Shown piece by piece: positions 34,639 through 44,097 of a DNA stretch of 64,000 nt. Source of the DNA: UBA3064 sp023258775 (lineage in GTDB: Bacteria; Pseudomonadota; Gammaproteobacteria; Burkholderiales; Burkholderiaceae_E). The position numbers and the translations under genes were made by a program. Within the stretch, counting starts at the first letter, position 1, and each line of letters opens with the position of its first letter. The stretch lies in assembly GCA_044355655.1 (NCBI GenBank), contig JBIKXS010000004.1, forward strand, positions 89,496 to 153,495. The letters run 5' to 3'. Under the pieces are notes generated by a model. The model ran no database searches. It had not been told where the DNA came from and saw nothing but the letters and a program-made list of their open reading frames with translations.

Positions 34639-35862
34639 ACGGACGCTGGAAAATTTGATGTTGTCATCATCGGGGCCGGTGTCATGGGTGCTTCGACCGC
34701 CTTTTGGCTCAAGCGCAGCGCCCCCCAACTGCGTGTTGCATTAATTGACCGCGATTATTCTTTTTCCCAAGCATCTTCAAGTCTTTCAGCCAGTTCGATT
34801 CGGCAGCAGTTCACAGCGCCAGTTAATATTGCGCTTTCTCAATTTGGTATAGATTTTTTGCGTCATGTGTCGGCCTACTTGTCTTGCGAAGGCGAAGCGG
34901 TTGACTTGGGACTGACTGAGCCAGGCTATCTTTATCTCGCCAGCACACGTCAAGCGAGGCAACTTCATAAGGCATGGTCGATTCAGATGCGTCATGGCGC
35001 TCAAGTCGAACTGCTATCCGCTCCAGATTTGAGAAGGCGATTCCCATGGATTAACACTGATGGCATCGAGCTTGGTGCGCTTGGCATTGATGGCGAGGGC
35101 TGGTTTGACGGGCCTGCGCTGCATCAGGCGTTTTTGAAAAAGGCACTCAAGCTCGGTGTGATTAAGATTCAAGCAGAAGTAGTAGGGCTTCAACGCGAGA
35201 CGAGCCTTTCCCCACCGGAGCAAGGCCATCGAAGGTCAAAGCAAAAGATTCGATCAATTGTATTGAACGATGGCAGGCAGATACATAGCGATATTTATAT
35301 CTGTGCTGCGGGCGCATGGTCAGGTCAGTTGTTAAAGACAGCCGACATTGAGCTCCCTATTGTTCCAGTGCGAAGAACTGTCTTTGTTTTGTCCTGCCCT
35401 GTTCAACTTCCTGACTGTCCACTCATCATTGACAGCAGCGGGTTCTGGTTACGCCCTGAAGGAAAGTTTTTCATCGCAGGCATGCCGCCGCAGCCTGCCG
35501 CACAAACGAGTGAGTATGAGCCCCTGGTGCCGGATTATCGTGAATTGGATGAGGCGCGATGGGCGCTACTTGCTCACCGAATACCAGCCTTTGAGGCAAT
35601 GCGGATCGAAAGCGCTTGGGCTGGCTATTACGAAATGAATTTGTTTGATCACAATGCGGTGATCGGTCCGTTACACAATTATGAACGTCTTTACTGCATT
35701 GCTGGATTTTCAGGCCATGGCATGCAACATGCACCTGGTGCGGGATTGGCATTAAGTGAGTGGATTTTGCAAGGCAAACCCGATAGCGTCGATGTCTCAC
35801 CGCTACATCACGAGCGACTCGCTGAAAATAAACCGTTATGGGAGTTGAACATCATTGGCTAA
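34639..35862 (+). CDS. DadA-like FAD-dependent oxidoreductase, apparent ACG start
   Basis: About 407 residues of the DAO family, which oxidises amines or amino acids. The FAD-binding beta strand and glycine loop read FDVVIIGAGVMGAS, but the first ATG (34684) is inside the loop and would remove it. Between that ATG and the in-frame stop at 34618-34620 there is no ATG, GTG or TTG. An ACG at 34639 sits 8 bases after CAGGAG, so I propose ACG initiation. The rest is intact to GFSGHGMQHAPGAGLALSEWI near the C-terminus. Adjacent to the Liv importer, so it may use the imported solute. Confidence 0.7.
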   Translation, partial: TDAGKFDVVIIGAGVMGASTAFWLKRSAPQLRVALIDRDYSFSQASSSLSASSIRQQFTAPVNIALSQFGIDFLRHVSAYLSCEGEAVDLGLTEPGYLYLASTRQARQLHKAWSIQMRHGAQVELLSAPDLRRRFPWINTDGIELGALGIDGEGWFDGPALHQAFLKKALKLGVIKIQAEVVGLQRETSLSPPEQGHRRSKQKIRSIVLNDGRQIHSDIYICAAGAWSGQLLKTADIELPIVPVRRTVFVLSCPVQLPDCPLIIDSSGFWLRPEGKFFIAGMPPQPAAQTSEYEPLVPDYRELDEARWALLAHRIPAFEAMRIESAWAGYYEMNLFDHNAVIGPLHNYERLYCIAGFSGHGMQHAPGAGLALSEWILQGKPDSVDVSPLHHERLAENKPLWELNIIG

Positions 35863-35884
35863 CAAAGCTTGTGATGGCCAATCA

Positions 35885-36853
35885 TTAGCGAATCAACAAT
35901 TGATTGATCGCAACTTTAATCCGCTCAGTGTTTATTAAAGATTCAGACTCGAGTGTGGGCGAATAGCCTACCGGTATGCGAGGTGCACCGCACCGTGCAA
36001 CACGCGCGTTGCTCCGCTCGGCAACAAAGGCGGCTACTTCAGCGCCAAAGCCGCCGACTTGAACAGCTTCATGAACAACCAGTAAACGACGGGTCTTATC
36101 GACCGATTTAAGTACCGCCTCTTGATCCCAAGGCCAGAGACTTCGCAAGTCGATAAGCTCGATAGAATGACCGCTCGCGTTCAACTCATCAACCATGGCT
36201 GTCAATCGCGGTATAGCAGATGACCAACCCACAATAGTCAGATCGCTGCCCTCTCGGCAAATGCAGGCCCTGCCGATAGTCTGCATCGAAGTATCGGCGG
36301 TGTCGATCAAACCAGATTGCTGCCACAGCTCCTTGTGCTCCATGTAGATCACAGGATCGTCCGATGCAAGCGCTGCCTTGAAAAGATGGTAATTGTCGGC
36401 AGCACTCGAAGGGGTCAACACAACCAATCCTGGGATATGAACGAACCAGGCTTCCAGAGACTGCGCGTGCTGCGCGGCTGAACCTTGCCAAATGCCGTTG
36501 GGCAAGCGCATGAGCATCGACACACGACCCTGACCACCAAACATATAACGATTTTTCGCGGCCTGGTTAACAATCTCATCCATGGCGCAAATCGCAAAGT
36601 CAACGACCCTCATTTCAATGACAGGCCGCATGCCTGCCAAGGCCATGCCAACACCAGCCCCGATCATCGTTGCTTCGGATATTGGTGTATCGATCACGCG
36701 CTCAGGACCAAACTTTGCTTGCAAGCCGGCGTACTGAGCAAAAACCCCACCCCGTCCTATATCCTCCCCTAGTGCAACAACACGATCATCAGCCTGCATG
36801 GCTTCAGTAAGCGCAAGTGCTGCGGCCTGTGCATAGCTACACGTTATAAGCAT
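35885..36853 (-). CDS. 2-oxoacid/acetoin dehydrogenase E1 beta subunit
   Basis: A 322-residue thiamine-diphosphate enzyme subunit. The ATG at 36853 (MLITCSYAQAAALALTEAM) has GGAGC upstream; the longer frame overlaps E1 alpha. Motifs are GEDIGRGGVFAQYAGL, DTPISEATMIGAGVGMA and RRLLVVHEAVQVGGFGAE, as in AcoB/PdhB. It follows E1 alpha by 16 bases. No E2 or E3 gene is in the window, so the partner core must be elsewhere. Acetoin, pyruvate or branched-chain acids are all possible. Confidence 0.87.
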   Translation of the reverse strand: MLITCSYAQAAALALTEAMQADDRVVALGEDIGRGGVFAQYAGLQAKFGPERVIDTPISEATMIGAGVGMALAGMRPVIEMRVVDFAICAMDEIVNQAAKNRYMFGGQGRVSMLMRLPNGIWQGSAAQHAQSLEAWFVHIPGLVVLTPSSAADNYHLFKAALASDDPVIYMEHKELWQQSGLIDTADTSMQTIGRACICREGSDLTIVGWSSAIPRLTAMVDELNASGHSIELIDLRSLWPWDQEAVLKSVDKTRRLLVVHEAVQVGGFGAEVAAFVAERSNARVARCGAPRIPVGYSPTLESESLINTERIKVAINQLLIR

Positions 36854-36869
36854 GCTAGTGCTCCGTAAG

Positions 36870-37895
36870 TTAGAACCATTGACCAGCTCCTGATGTTTGC
36901 ACATGCTCATAGGCATCGCTTGGCTTAGGCCATGCCGCATGGTTTGCTTTAAACAGTGCCTCAGACATCTCCTGCTCGGCTTCTTGCTTAAGCCTTTCGA
37001 TTAAAGCTGGCTCAACGCCTCGATCAATTAGCCTTTGTACGGCAAGTAGGATTGGATCAGCAGACTTCGCAAGCGCCACTTCGCTTTGCTCACGATAAGC
37101 AGCCGGATCCACCGACACATGACCCTTAAAGCGATATGTCTTTGCATGCAGGAGTAAAGGACCATCGCCCTGCCTGATGGCTCCAAGCAGCTGCGCACTT
37201 GCTTGATCGACTGCCTCGACGTCGTTGCCATCGATACTTTGAAAATCAATACCGATGCCGCGGGCACGCTCACACACCCCAGTCCCTGCTGTTACTGCCG
37301 AAGAACGGGTTGTAGCCGCATAAGCATTGTCCTCACAAACAAAAAAAACCGGCAGATGATAGACCTTTGCCCAGTTTAAGGTCTCAAGAAAAGGTCCGCG
37401 GTTGATTGCGCCGTCGCCAAAAAAGCATACGACGACGCGCTCATCGCCCGGGCGAAGTTTGATGGCATGTGCGGCGCCCACTGCGATCGGCATTCCAGCG
37501 GCAACAACGCCATTCGAACCCAGCATGCCCACCGAAAAATCAGCGATATGCATTGATCCACCCTTGCCTTGGTTATAACCATCGGCACGGCCGAAAAGCT
37601 CAGCCATCATCCGATAAGGGTCAGCACCTTTTGCAAGCGTGTGACCATGACCTCGATGCGTGGAGGTAATCAGGTCCGTGCTGCGAAGATTGGCGCAAAC
37701 GCCTGCTGCAACGGCTTCTTGACCGGTTGAAAGATGAAGTGGGCCTCGGACTTTGGCAGCCATGGTGGAGGTCGACTGCCCCCAAGCAGCTACACCGCCC
37801 TGACTCGCTGCCTCGGCTGCATCCTCAAACGCGCGAATACGAAGCATCATGCGATAAAGTTCGATGAGCTCGCGTCGCATAGCTGAATATTTCAT
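36870..37895 (-). CDS. 2-oxoacid/acetoin dehydrogenase E1 alpha subunit
   Basis: A 341-residue thiamine-diphosphate-binding subunit. GDGAINRGPFLETLNWAK with the downstream EDN is the ThDP motif, and RGHGHTLAKGADPYRMMAELFGR and KGGSMHIAD match the AcoA family closely. About 15 residues (AWGQSTSTMAAKVRG) inserted after GGVA near residue 35 are unusual. Forms an alpha2-beta2 enzyme with the next gene. Confidence 0.87.
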   Translation of the reverse strand: MKYSAMRRELIELYRMMLRIRAFEDAAEAASQGGVAAWGQSTSTMAAKVRGPLHLSTGQEAVAAGVCANLRSTDLITSTHRGHGHTLAKGADPYRMMAELFGRADGYNQGKGGSMHIADFSVGMLGSNGVVAAGMPIAVGAAHAIKLRPGDERVVVCFFGDGAINRGPFLETLNWAKVYHLPVFFVCEDNAYAATTRSSAVTAGTGVCERARGIGIDFQSIDGNDVEAVDQASAQLLGAIRQGDGPLLLHAKTYRFKGHVSVDPAAYREQSEVALAKSADPILLAVQRLIDRGVEPALIERLKQEAEQEMSEALFKANHAAWPKPSDAYEHVQTSGAGQWF

Positions 37896-37927
37896 AGCGA
37901 TCCTTTTGAATTGAATCGATTCAGAGT

Positions 37928-38713
37928 TTATACACTTGTCATGGGTCGCTTCAGCTTGCCAGTCGGTCTTGCCTCGGCGTCATACGAGGCATGGGTATGC
38001 GCGATGCTTGAATAGGCCTCAAGCAATGCATCTTCAAGCGAGCGACCAACACGATAGGCGTCGAGTGCCGAAGGTCGAACAACACCCTCACACAGTCGCG
38101 GGCATGGTTCAGGTTCTCCTAGCGTTGTTCGCACTGGGAGACGCTCTGCATAAATAGGCAAGTCGTAGTCTTCATCATCATCAACAACGCCGCGAGCTCG
38201 AATCTTTGCCGAGGCCCGCTCAATATTCATAGCAATTACTGCGCTTGCTTTGATTTCCTGGCGTGTTGTCGCTCGCAGGCTTGCTGAACGTTGAGGAAAT
38301 AATCGATCTACCATTAACACCAGCGCTCTCTCTTTCTCTTCATCATCTTCTACCAGTCGTGCGATGCCAAAGACCATGACTGATCGATAGTCTGCGGAAT
38401 GATTAAACCCGGAGCGAGCCAACACAAGTGCGTCAAGATGAGTCACTGTGAGGCAGGCCGGTTCGCCGGCTGAAAGATGACGCAGCATCCGGCTTGCACT
38501 GCTGCCGTGCCAGTAAAGCCTTGATCCTTCTCGCCAAAAGAGCGTTGGCGTGCAAAAGGGTTGCCCATCGATGACGTAGGCGACGTGACACAGGGTTGCC
38601 GCATCAAGGAGCGCATGGACGGTCTTGTAGTCATAAAACCCGCGATCGTGTCGCCTCTTGACTTGATTGATTGAGTCAACCGGATAAGTTTTTGCAGCAT
38701 CATCCTTATTCAT
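37928..38713 (-). CDS. Pyridoxamine-oxidase-fold (PPOX) flavin protein
   Basis: A 261-residue split-barrel protein related to NimA/PPOX-type FMN or haem binders. The fold shows VKRRHDRGFYDYKTVHALLD, CHVAYVIDGQPFCTPTLFWREGSRLYWHG and RSVMVFGIARLVED. The C-terminus (~60 residues) is charged. The start overlaps paiB in 4 bases, and E1 alpha follows after 32 bases. Substrate unknown. Confidence 0.78.
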   Translation of the reverse strand: MNKDDAAKTYPVDSINQVKRRHDRGFYDYKTVHALLDAATLCHVAYVIDGQPFCTPTLFWREGSRLYWHGSSASRMLRHLSAGEPACLTVTHLDALVLARSGFNHSADYRSVMVFGIARLVEDDEEKERALVLMVDRLFPQRSASLRATTRQEIKASAVIAMNIERASAKIRARGVVDDDEDYDLPIYAERLPVRTTLGEPEPCPRLCEGVVRPSALDAYRVGRSLEDALLEAYSSIAHTHASYDAEARPTGKLKRPMTSV

Positions 38714-39351
38714 TGCTTGTCTCCACGAGCGATTGTTTTCTCAAAGGCTTGCATTGCATTGGCCATGTCGGCCTGCCCTCGCTTATGTAGCATCTCGGCA
38801 GCCGATTGGCGGTCTCTAAGTTCTCGGTTTTGACTCAACTTTGCCTTTGCCTCAATCCGGGTAATCACCACCTCAATGCCCACAATAGCCTTTAGCATGC
38901 CATCGATAAACGCTGGCGCTGAATCGCCCATCTTCCAGGGTCTTGGCTCGCCTGCTTCATGCACCCTAGTGAGCCGCGCAACCACGCCGCGTACGAACTT
39001 GTCATGGTCTTGCACGGTTAATCGCCCGTGAACGTGCACGACTTCATAGTTCCAGGTTGGAACAAGACGGTGTGTTTCGTGCTTAGTCGGATACCAGTTG
39101 GGCGAGATATAGCTTTCGCTACCGCGGAAGATCACAAGTACCTCAGCACCTTGCTGACACTGTTCCCAAACCGGATTGGCACGTGCAACATGAGCGGCCA
39201 ATACCGACCTCTCGCGATCCAATTCGAAAGGAATGTGATTCGCATCAAGTCCCGATTCAGTCTGGGTGACCAAAACTCCCAAGGGATATGACTGGATGAT
39301 CTTGACAATTGCATCCTCGTCCTTCATTGCAAAATGCTCTGGGATATACAT
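38710..39351 (-). CDS. PaiB-like FMN-binding regulator
   Basis: A 213-residue split-barrel protein of the PaiB family. MYIPEHF at the start, ESYISPNWYPTK, VPTWNYEVVHVHG and KLSQNR near residue 172 are all family blocks. In Bacillus PaiB is a negative regulator of sporulation and protease genes; here the role is unknown. It heads a four-gene minus-strand run with PPOX and E1 alpha/beta, and is divergent from selD. Confidence 0.82.
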   Translation of the reverse strand: MYIPEHFAMKDEDAIVKIIQSYPLGVLVTQTESGLDANHIPFELDRERSVLAAHVARANPVWEQCQQGAEVLVIFRGSESYISPNWYPTKHETHRLVPTWNYEVVHVHGRLTVQDHDKFVRGVVARLTRVHEAGEPRPWKMGDSAPAFIDGMLKAIVGIEVVITRIEAKAKLSQNRELRDRQSAAEMLHKRGQADMANAMQAFEKTIARGDKQ

Positions 39352-39473
39352 CGTTACAGTCCTCGATTGGTCTCACCCGACAAGATTGTCGCCTGTTGTT
39401 GGCGATGGCGGCACAAGCTAAGCGTCCTACAATACCGATTTTCGCCGCTTTGATTTTCCGTAGGTTTGATCGT

Positions 39474-40541
39474 ATGAACACAACGAATCCAAAAGAGCCA
39501 CCACTTACCTCGCTCTCTCATGGTGGCGGCTGCGGCTGCAAGATTGCGCCGGGATTACTCTCAGAGATGCTCAAAGGCACGATGGCTATGGCTGTTCCCA
39601 AGGAACTGCTGGTTGGTATAGGCACTTCCGATGACGCAGCGGTCTATCAGATCAGCGAGCATCAAGCACTTGTAGCGACGACCGACTTTTTCATGCCCAT
39701 TGTTGATAACCCCTATGACTTTGGACGCATCGCTGCCACAAATGCTATCTCGGATGTGTATGCCATGGGTGGTACACCGATCATGGCGCTCGCACTTGTA
39801 GGTATGCCGATTAATGTTCTTAGCGCAACGACGATTAGCAGCATTTTGGAAGGTGGACAGTCAATTTGCAGCGAAGCATCGATTCCTGTTGCAGGTGGTC
39901 ACAGCATCGATTCGGTCGAGGCAATTTATGGCCTTGTGGTTCTTGGCATGGTTCATCCTAAACAAGTCAAAAGGAATGCCGATGCAAGGCCGGGCGACTT
40001 ACTGATCCTGGGAAAGCCGCTTGGCGTAGGGGTTTACGCAGCAGCGCTTAAGAAGGGGCAACTGGCCCAGTCCGACTATCAACAGATGCTGCAAACAACG
40101 ACCAGCTTAAATAGGGCGGGATCTAAACTCGGTGCAATCGATGGGGTTCACGCCATGACCGATGTTACGGGCTTTGGTCTTGCAGGCCATGCGCTCGAAA
40201 TGGCGCGAGCCGCGAAGCTTTGCTTGCAAATCGACTGGGAAAAGGTCCCAAGATTACCCTTAGCAAGTATGCTTGCCGAGCAAGGCCATATTACTGGGGC
40301 ATCCAAGCGTAATTGGGCTGCTTATGGTCACGAAGTTAGGTTAAGCCCAAGAATTACCGCTGTGGATCAGGCCTTGCTCACAGACCCACAAACCAGTGGA
40401 GGTCTGCTGGTGGCATGCTCACCTTCGGCTCAAGCCGAAGTATTTCAAGCTTTCGCAAGCACAGGCTTGATGGCAACGGTGATCGGCTCAGTGGAAAAGG
40501 GTTCGATTGGGGTTGAAGTGATGATGTCCGAAAATGGCTAA
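39474..40541 (+). CDS. selD: Selenide, water dikinase (selenophosphate synthetase)
   Basis: Makes selenophosphate from selenide and ATP, for selenouridine in tRNA, selenocysteine or Mo-hydroxylase cofactors. The ATG at 39474 gives 355 residues; the open frame upstream is unlike the family. SHGGGCGCKIAPGLL carries the catalytic Cys (some bacteria use Sec here), and TSDDAAVY and DPQTSGGLLVA mark ATP-binding. No selA, selB or mnmH gene is nearby. Confidence 0.93.
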   Translation: MNTTNPKEPPLTSLSHGGGCGCKIAPGLLSEMLKGTMAMAVPKELLVGIGTSDDAAVYQISEHQALVATTDFFMPIVDNPYDFGRIAATNAISDVYAMGGTPIMALALVGMPINVLSATTISSILEGGQSICSEASIPVAGGHSIDSVEAIYGLVVLGMVHPKQVKRNADARPGDLLILGKPLGVGVYAAALKKGQLAQSDYQQMLQTTTSLNRAGSKLGAIDGVHAMTDVTGFGLAGHALEMARAAKLCLQIDWEKVPRLPLASMLAEQGHITGASKRNWAAYGHEVRLSPRITAVDQALLTDPQTSGGLLVACSPSAQAEVFQAFASTGLMATVIGSVEKGSIGVEVMMSENG

Positions 40542-40565
40542 AGAAGTGATTGCTCAGTCGTTAAG

Positions 40566-42182
40566 ATGCTGTGGATGCAAACGACAAGCGATACATCGAA
40601 GCCTGCAATCCCTAATGAGTTAATGCAGCGTGGATCACGGCAGCTCGATACCGAGCGTTGCTATGAAGCGATTTGCACAAAAGATTCGAATTTCGACGGC
40701 TACTTTTTTGTCGGCGTGAGCAGCACCGGGATTTACTGTCGACCGATTTGTCGTGTAAAGACTCCAAAACAGAAAAATTGCCATTTTTTTTCAATTGCTG
40801 CGCAAGCAGAAGCGGCAGGGTTTCGTCCCTGTTTGCGATGCCGTCCTGAACTTGCTCCAGAAAACAGGCATTGGAGCAGCGAAGATGCGGGTGTCATCCT
40901 GGCACGTGAAGCTGCGGCTCTGTTAGACGGTGGCAGACAATACGCAAGTGGCCATGCAAACCGTCATCAATCGATCACTGCGATCGCCCAAAGGCTGGGA
41001 ATTAGCGATCGCCATCTTCGTCGCGTGTTTGAAAGCTACTGGGGCATTTCTCCGCTTCAATATCGACAAACCCAACGACTACTGCGGGCCAAACAACTGC
41101 TCGTCGATAGCCAGTTACCGATGAGCAGGATTGCTACGCTTTCTGGGTTTTCAAGCCTTCGGCGATTCAATGATAGTTTTCAAGCGCACTATCAGCTGAG
41201 CCCAAGCCAGCTTCGCGCAGTTGGCTTCAAGCATGGTTTCGAGAGGAGCGCCGATTCGGTGACGGTCCGTCTCGACTATCGTCCACCATTCGATGTGCAG
41301 GCGATGCTCGGTTTCTGGCAGCAACGTGCCATCCATGGTCTTGAACTGATTGGCCACAATGAACTGTTCCGGACAATCGTCATTGACCATCACGAAACCC
41401 CAAGCAAGTCTTTAATTGGATGGATTCGCTGTATTTTCCATCCAATAAGACCTCAACTAAACTTAACCCTTAGCGAAAGCTTACTGCCTGCGCTTCATCG
41501 CTTGTTAAAAATCGTACGCGACGCATTCGATCTCGATGCAGATCCTGCGCTAATTCATGCGCAATTGAGCGCTGATTTTCCTGACGGCGAGGGTCTAAGG
41601 GTGCCTGGTGCCTTTGATGGCTTTGAGCTTGCCGTGCGAGCCATACTCGGACAGCAGGTCACCGTCGCAGCCGCACGAATCTTTGCACAGCGTCTTGTGG
41701 ATCGGTTCGGCATGCCTCTTCGACCTGTCGTTCTACCAAGCAAATCGCTCAATCCGACAAACGCGGCGCCAGGTAATCTAAGGCTTTTTCCTAGACCGCA
41801 AGCTCTCATTCAAGCATCAAGTGATGCGCTTGGCAGTCTTGGCATTGTGAAGCAGCGGCAAGCCGCCATTGATTCAGTCGCTAAGGCCTTGCTCGCCGGT
41901 GAGCTAAGGCTTGAGCCCATCGCGCACGATAAGGCTGCCATTGAACATACCGTACATCAGCTGTGCAAACTACCCGGCATTGGAGCGTGGACTGCACAGT
42001 ACATCGCGATGCGGGCTTTGAAATCTGGCGATGCGCTGCCCGCAGGCGACCTTGCATTGCATCGGGCTCTAGGTCTTCAGGGTACTTCCCGCGTGATGCA
42101 ACAAACCCTGGATCGATCAAAGACTTGGATTCCTTGGCGGAGTTACGCCGTAATTCGCGCCTGGCATTCGATCGGTAAATAG
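40566..42182 (+). CDS. Ada-N/AraC-HTH/AlkA fusion: 3-methyladenine glycosylase regulator
   Basis: A 538-residue DNA alkylation-repair protein in three parts. Residues ~30-100 are the Ada zinc domain (GIYCRPICR and PCLRC give four cysteines, one able to take methyl from phosphotriesters). Residues ~105-220 are an AraC-type helix-turn-helix. The C-terminal half is AlkA, with the helix-hairpin-helix LPGIGAWTAQYIAMRAL and catalytic Asp in PAGDLAL. It would both sense methylation and excise bases. ogt follows after 2 bases, forming a repair operon. Confidence 0.9.
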   Translation: MLWMQTTSDTSKPAIPNELMQRGSRQLDTERCYEAICTKDSNFDGYFFVGVSSTGIYCRPICRVKTPKQKNCHFFSIAAQAEAAGFRPCLRCRPELAPENRHWSSEDAGVILAREAAALLDGGRQYASGHANRHQSITAIAQRLGISDRHLRRVFESYWGISPLQYRQTQRLLRAKQLLVDSQLPMSRIATLSGFSSLRRFNDSFQAHYQLSPSQLRAVGFKHGFERSADSVTVRLDYRPPFDVQAMLGFWQQRAIHGLELIGHNELFRTIVIDHHETPSKSLIGWIRCIFHPIRPQLNLTLSESLLPALHRLLKIVRDAFDLDADPALIHAQLSADFPDGEGLRVPGAFDGFELAVRAILGQQVTVAAARIFAQRLVDRFGMPLRPVVLPSKSLNPTNAAPGNLRLFPRPQALIQASSDALGSLGIVKQRQAAIDSVAKALLAGELRLEPIAHDKAAIEHTVHQLCKLPGIGAWTAQYIAMRALKSGDALPAGDLALHRALGLQGTSRVMQQTLDRSKTWIPWRSYAVIRAWHSIGK

Positions 42183-42184
42183 TC

Positions 42185-42679
42185 ATGAAATTTGATCATG
42201 TTCACATAGCAAAGCGCATTCAAAGTCCTTTGGGTCCTGTGGTGATTGCCGCATCAAAGGCGGGTTTGTGTGGACTTTGGTTCGACGGGCAGAAGCATCA
42301 ACCTCGTCTTATGCTTGAAGCATTTAACCTCAACAGTGAGCTTTTGGATGAGGTTGAAGCGCAGTTGGCAGCTTGGTTTGCAGGTAAATTGAAGTGTTTT
42401 GAGATCGAACTGGATTTAAGTCTTGGAACGGATTTTCAACAATCAGTCTGGCAAGGCTTACGGGGCATCCCTTATGGAAAAACAGTCAGCTACGGCGAAC
42501 TCAGCGCCAAGGTCGATCGCCCGAAAGCGAGCCGTGCCGTCGGAGCAGCCGTGGGTCGTAATCCGATAAGTCTTATCGTGCCCTGCCATCGGGTTGTTGG
42601 TGCGCATGGTGCGCTTACGGGCTATGCAGGTGGCCTTGAGCGAAAGCTTGCACTGTTAAGGCTTGAGGCGACGCTTTAG
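42185..42679 (+). CDS. ogt: O6-methylguanine-DNA methyltransferase
   Basis: A 164-residue suicide enzyme that moves the methyl group to its own cysteine. IPYGKTVSYGEL and the active site LIVPCHRVVGAHG are unmistakable. Coupled to the Ada-AlkA gene. Confidence 0.95.
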   Translation: MKFDHVHIAKRIQSPLGPVVIAASKAGLCGLWFDGQKHQPRLMLEAFNLNSELLDEVEAQLAAWFAGKLKCFEIELDLSLGTDFQQSVWQGLRGIPYGKTVSYGELSAKVDRPKASRAVGAAVGRNPISLIVPCHRVVGAHGALTGYAGGLERKLALLRLEATL

Positions 42680-42714
42680 AGCAGATGCTCGATGAATAGT
42701 TAGGCGATACTGAA

Positions 42715-44091
42715 CTAGTCAGCGCCGCAATGACGAAAGAGCTCATAAGGCTCTTTTAGACCCTTTAGCACACGATCGCCCACAGATTCAAAGCGCATCT
42801 GACTACCTCCTGTTAAATCCTTGGTGGTCTTCGTCATTAGAACTTCACCTGATTCGGCTTGGTCCATAACGCGGGCTGCGATGTTGACAGCAATGCCTGT
42901 AACATCATCGCCACGGAATACCACTTCGCCAACGTGCAAGCCAGCTCGGATACTTAACTTGATTGTCTTTAATTGTTCAACCATCGTGAGCGCGCATTGC
43001 AAGGCGCGCACAGGTCCGTCAAAGATCGCTAGCACACCATCACCTGTATGCTTGATTACTCGACCATGATGGGAAAGCACGAGCGGCATCACAATGGCAT
43101 CATGTTGATCGAGCATGCTGCGCCAGGCGTGATCACCGATCTCAGCCAGGTGCCTGGTTGAGCCAACCATATCTGTAAATAGAGCGGTACACAGCTTCCG
43201 ATCAAGCGCTTGTGTTTTGCTAGATTGATCCTTTGCTTGACCTGTAAACTGAACACTGGCAGCAATAATTGCGGACCAATCATCATATTGCGGCAGGTGC
43301 GCAGTGCCAGGCAGTTCGAGGTAGGTAGCCTGGACAATTCGATCAGCCAGATACCGGCCGTTCCCGCATCCAACCATCCGATCATGCCGACGCTGAATGA
43401 CGAGACATTCTTGCCGGATCTCCGGAAGAATCGGGCGAACATCAATAAGCGAATTTGCAGCGAGAAACTTTCTAATTGCAGCCGGTGAACACGCCATGCG
43501 TTCAAGGCGAGCGAGCATGGGTCTTCTAAACGCCTCTGTTGGAATTGGACCAGCACGCTCAGCAAAGTGACCTCTACCCCAATTTGAGGCGATGGTGTCG
43601 ATGCTTTGTTGCATCGATTCGATTGGTGCCATGTAAGGGTAGTCCGCACTACCCCAGAACTTTGCCATTGCGCCAAAAAGGATAAGCCGCTTAACTCTTT
43701 CAGGGTAAGTGGCTGCAAACAATAGACTCACCGGACCGCCTTCGGAAATCGCAAAGATATTGACGACTGTCGACGCAGTTGCCTCCATGACCGCCCGAAG
43801 ATCATCAATACGCTCCTCGAGGGTCGTTGCACCATCGATGCGATCCGACATACCCTGCCCACGCTTATCAATCATAATCACACGATAGTGTCGGGATAGG
43901 TCGAGTAGAAAGCCCTTGGCCTCAGGGTCATCCCATTGCGCCTCCAGATGCGATATGATTCCTGGAACGTACAATAAATCTTGATCGCCCCGCCCAAAAA
44001 CCTGGTAAGCGATGCTCGTTTCACCGCTCATGACAAATTTCGTTTCGGGTCTTGCGTCCACGGAGGACAAGTCTATCTCGCGTCGACTCAT
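42715..44091 (-). CDS. Alpha/beta-hydrolase fused to class III adenylate cyclase
   Basis: A 458-residue two-domain protein. Residues 1-290 are an alpha/beta-hydrolase (VMIDKRGQGMSDR; nucleophile Ser116 in AISEGG). Residues 300-458 are a class III cyclase: LFTDMVGST (metal Asp307), HTGDGVLAIFDG (Asp351), VNIAARV (Asn403, Arg407). Lys347 and Asp396 fall where adenine-selecting residues are expected, so cAMP is the likely product. A hydrolase domain could sense a small lipid or ester and set cyclase activity; that is inference. No membrane segment. Confidence 0.85.
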   Translation of the reverse strand: MSRREIDLSSVDARPETKFVMSGETSIAYQVFGRGDQDLLYVPGIISHLEAQWDDPEAKGFLLDLSRHYRVIMIDKRGQGMSDRIDGATTLEERIDDLRAVMEATASTVVNIFAISEGGPVSLLFAATYPERVKRLILFGAMAKFWGSADYPYMAPIESMQQSIDTIASNWGRGHFAERAGPIPTEAFRRPMLARLERMACSPAAIRKFLAANSLIDVRPILPEIRQECLVIQRRHDRMVGCGNGRYLADRIVQATYLELPGTAHLPQYDDWSAIIAASVQFTGQAKDQSSKTQALDRKLCTALFTDMVGSTRHLAEIGDHAWRSMLDQHDAIVMPLVLSHHGRVIKHTGDGVLAIFDGPVRALQCALTMVEQLKTIKLSIRAGLHVGEVVFRGDDVTGIAVNIAARVMDQAESGEVLMTKTTKDLTGGSQMRFESVGDRVLKGLKEPYELFRHCGAD

Positions 44092-44097
44092 CGCCTT

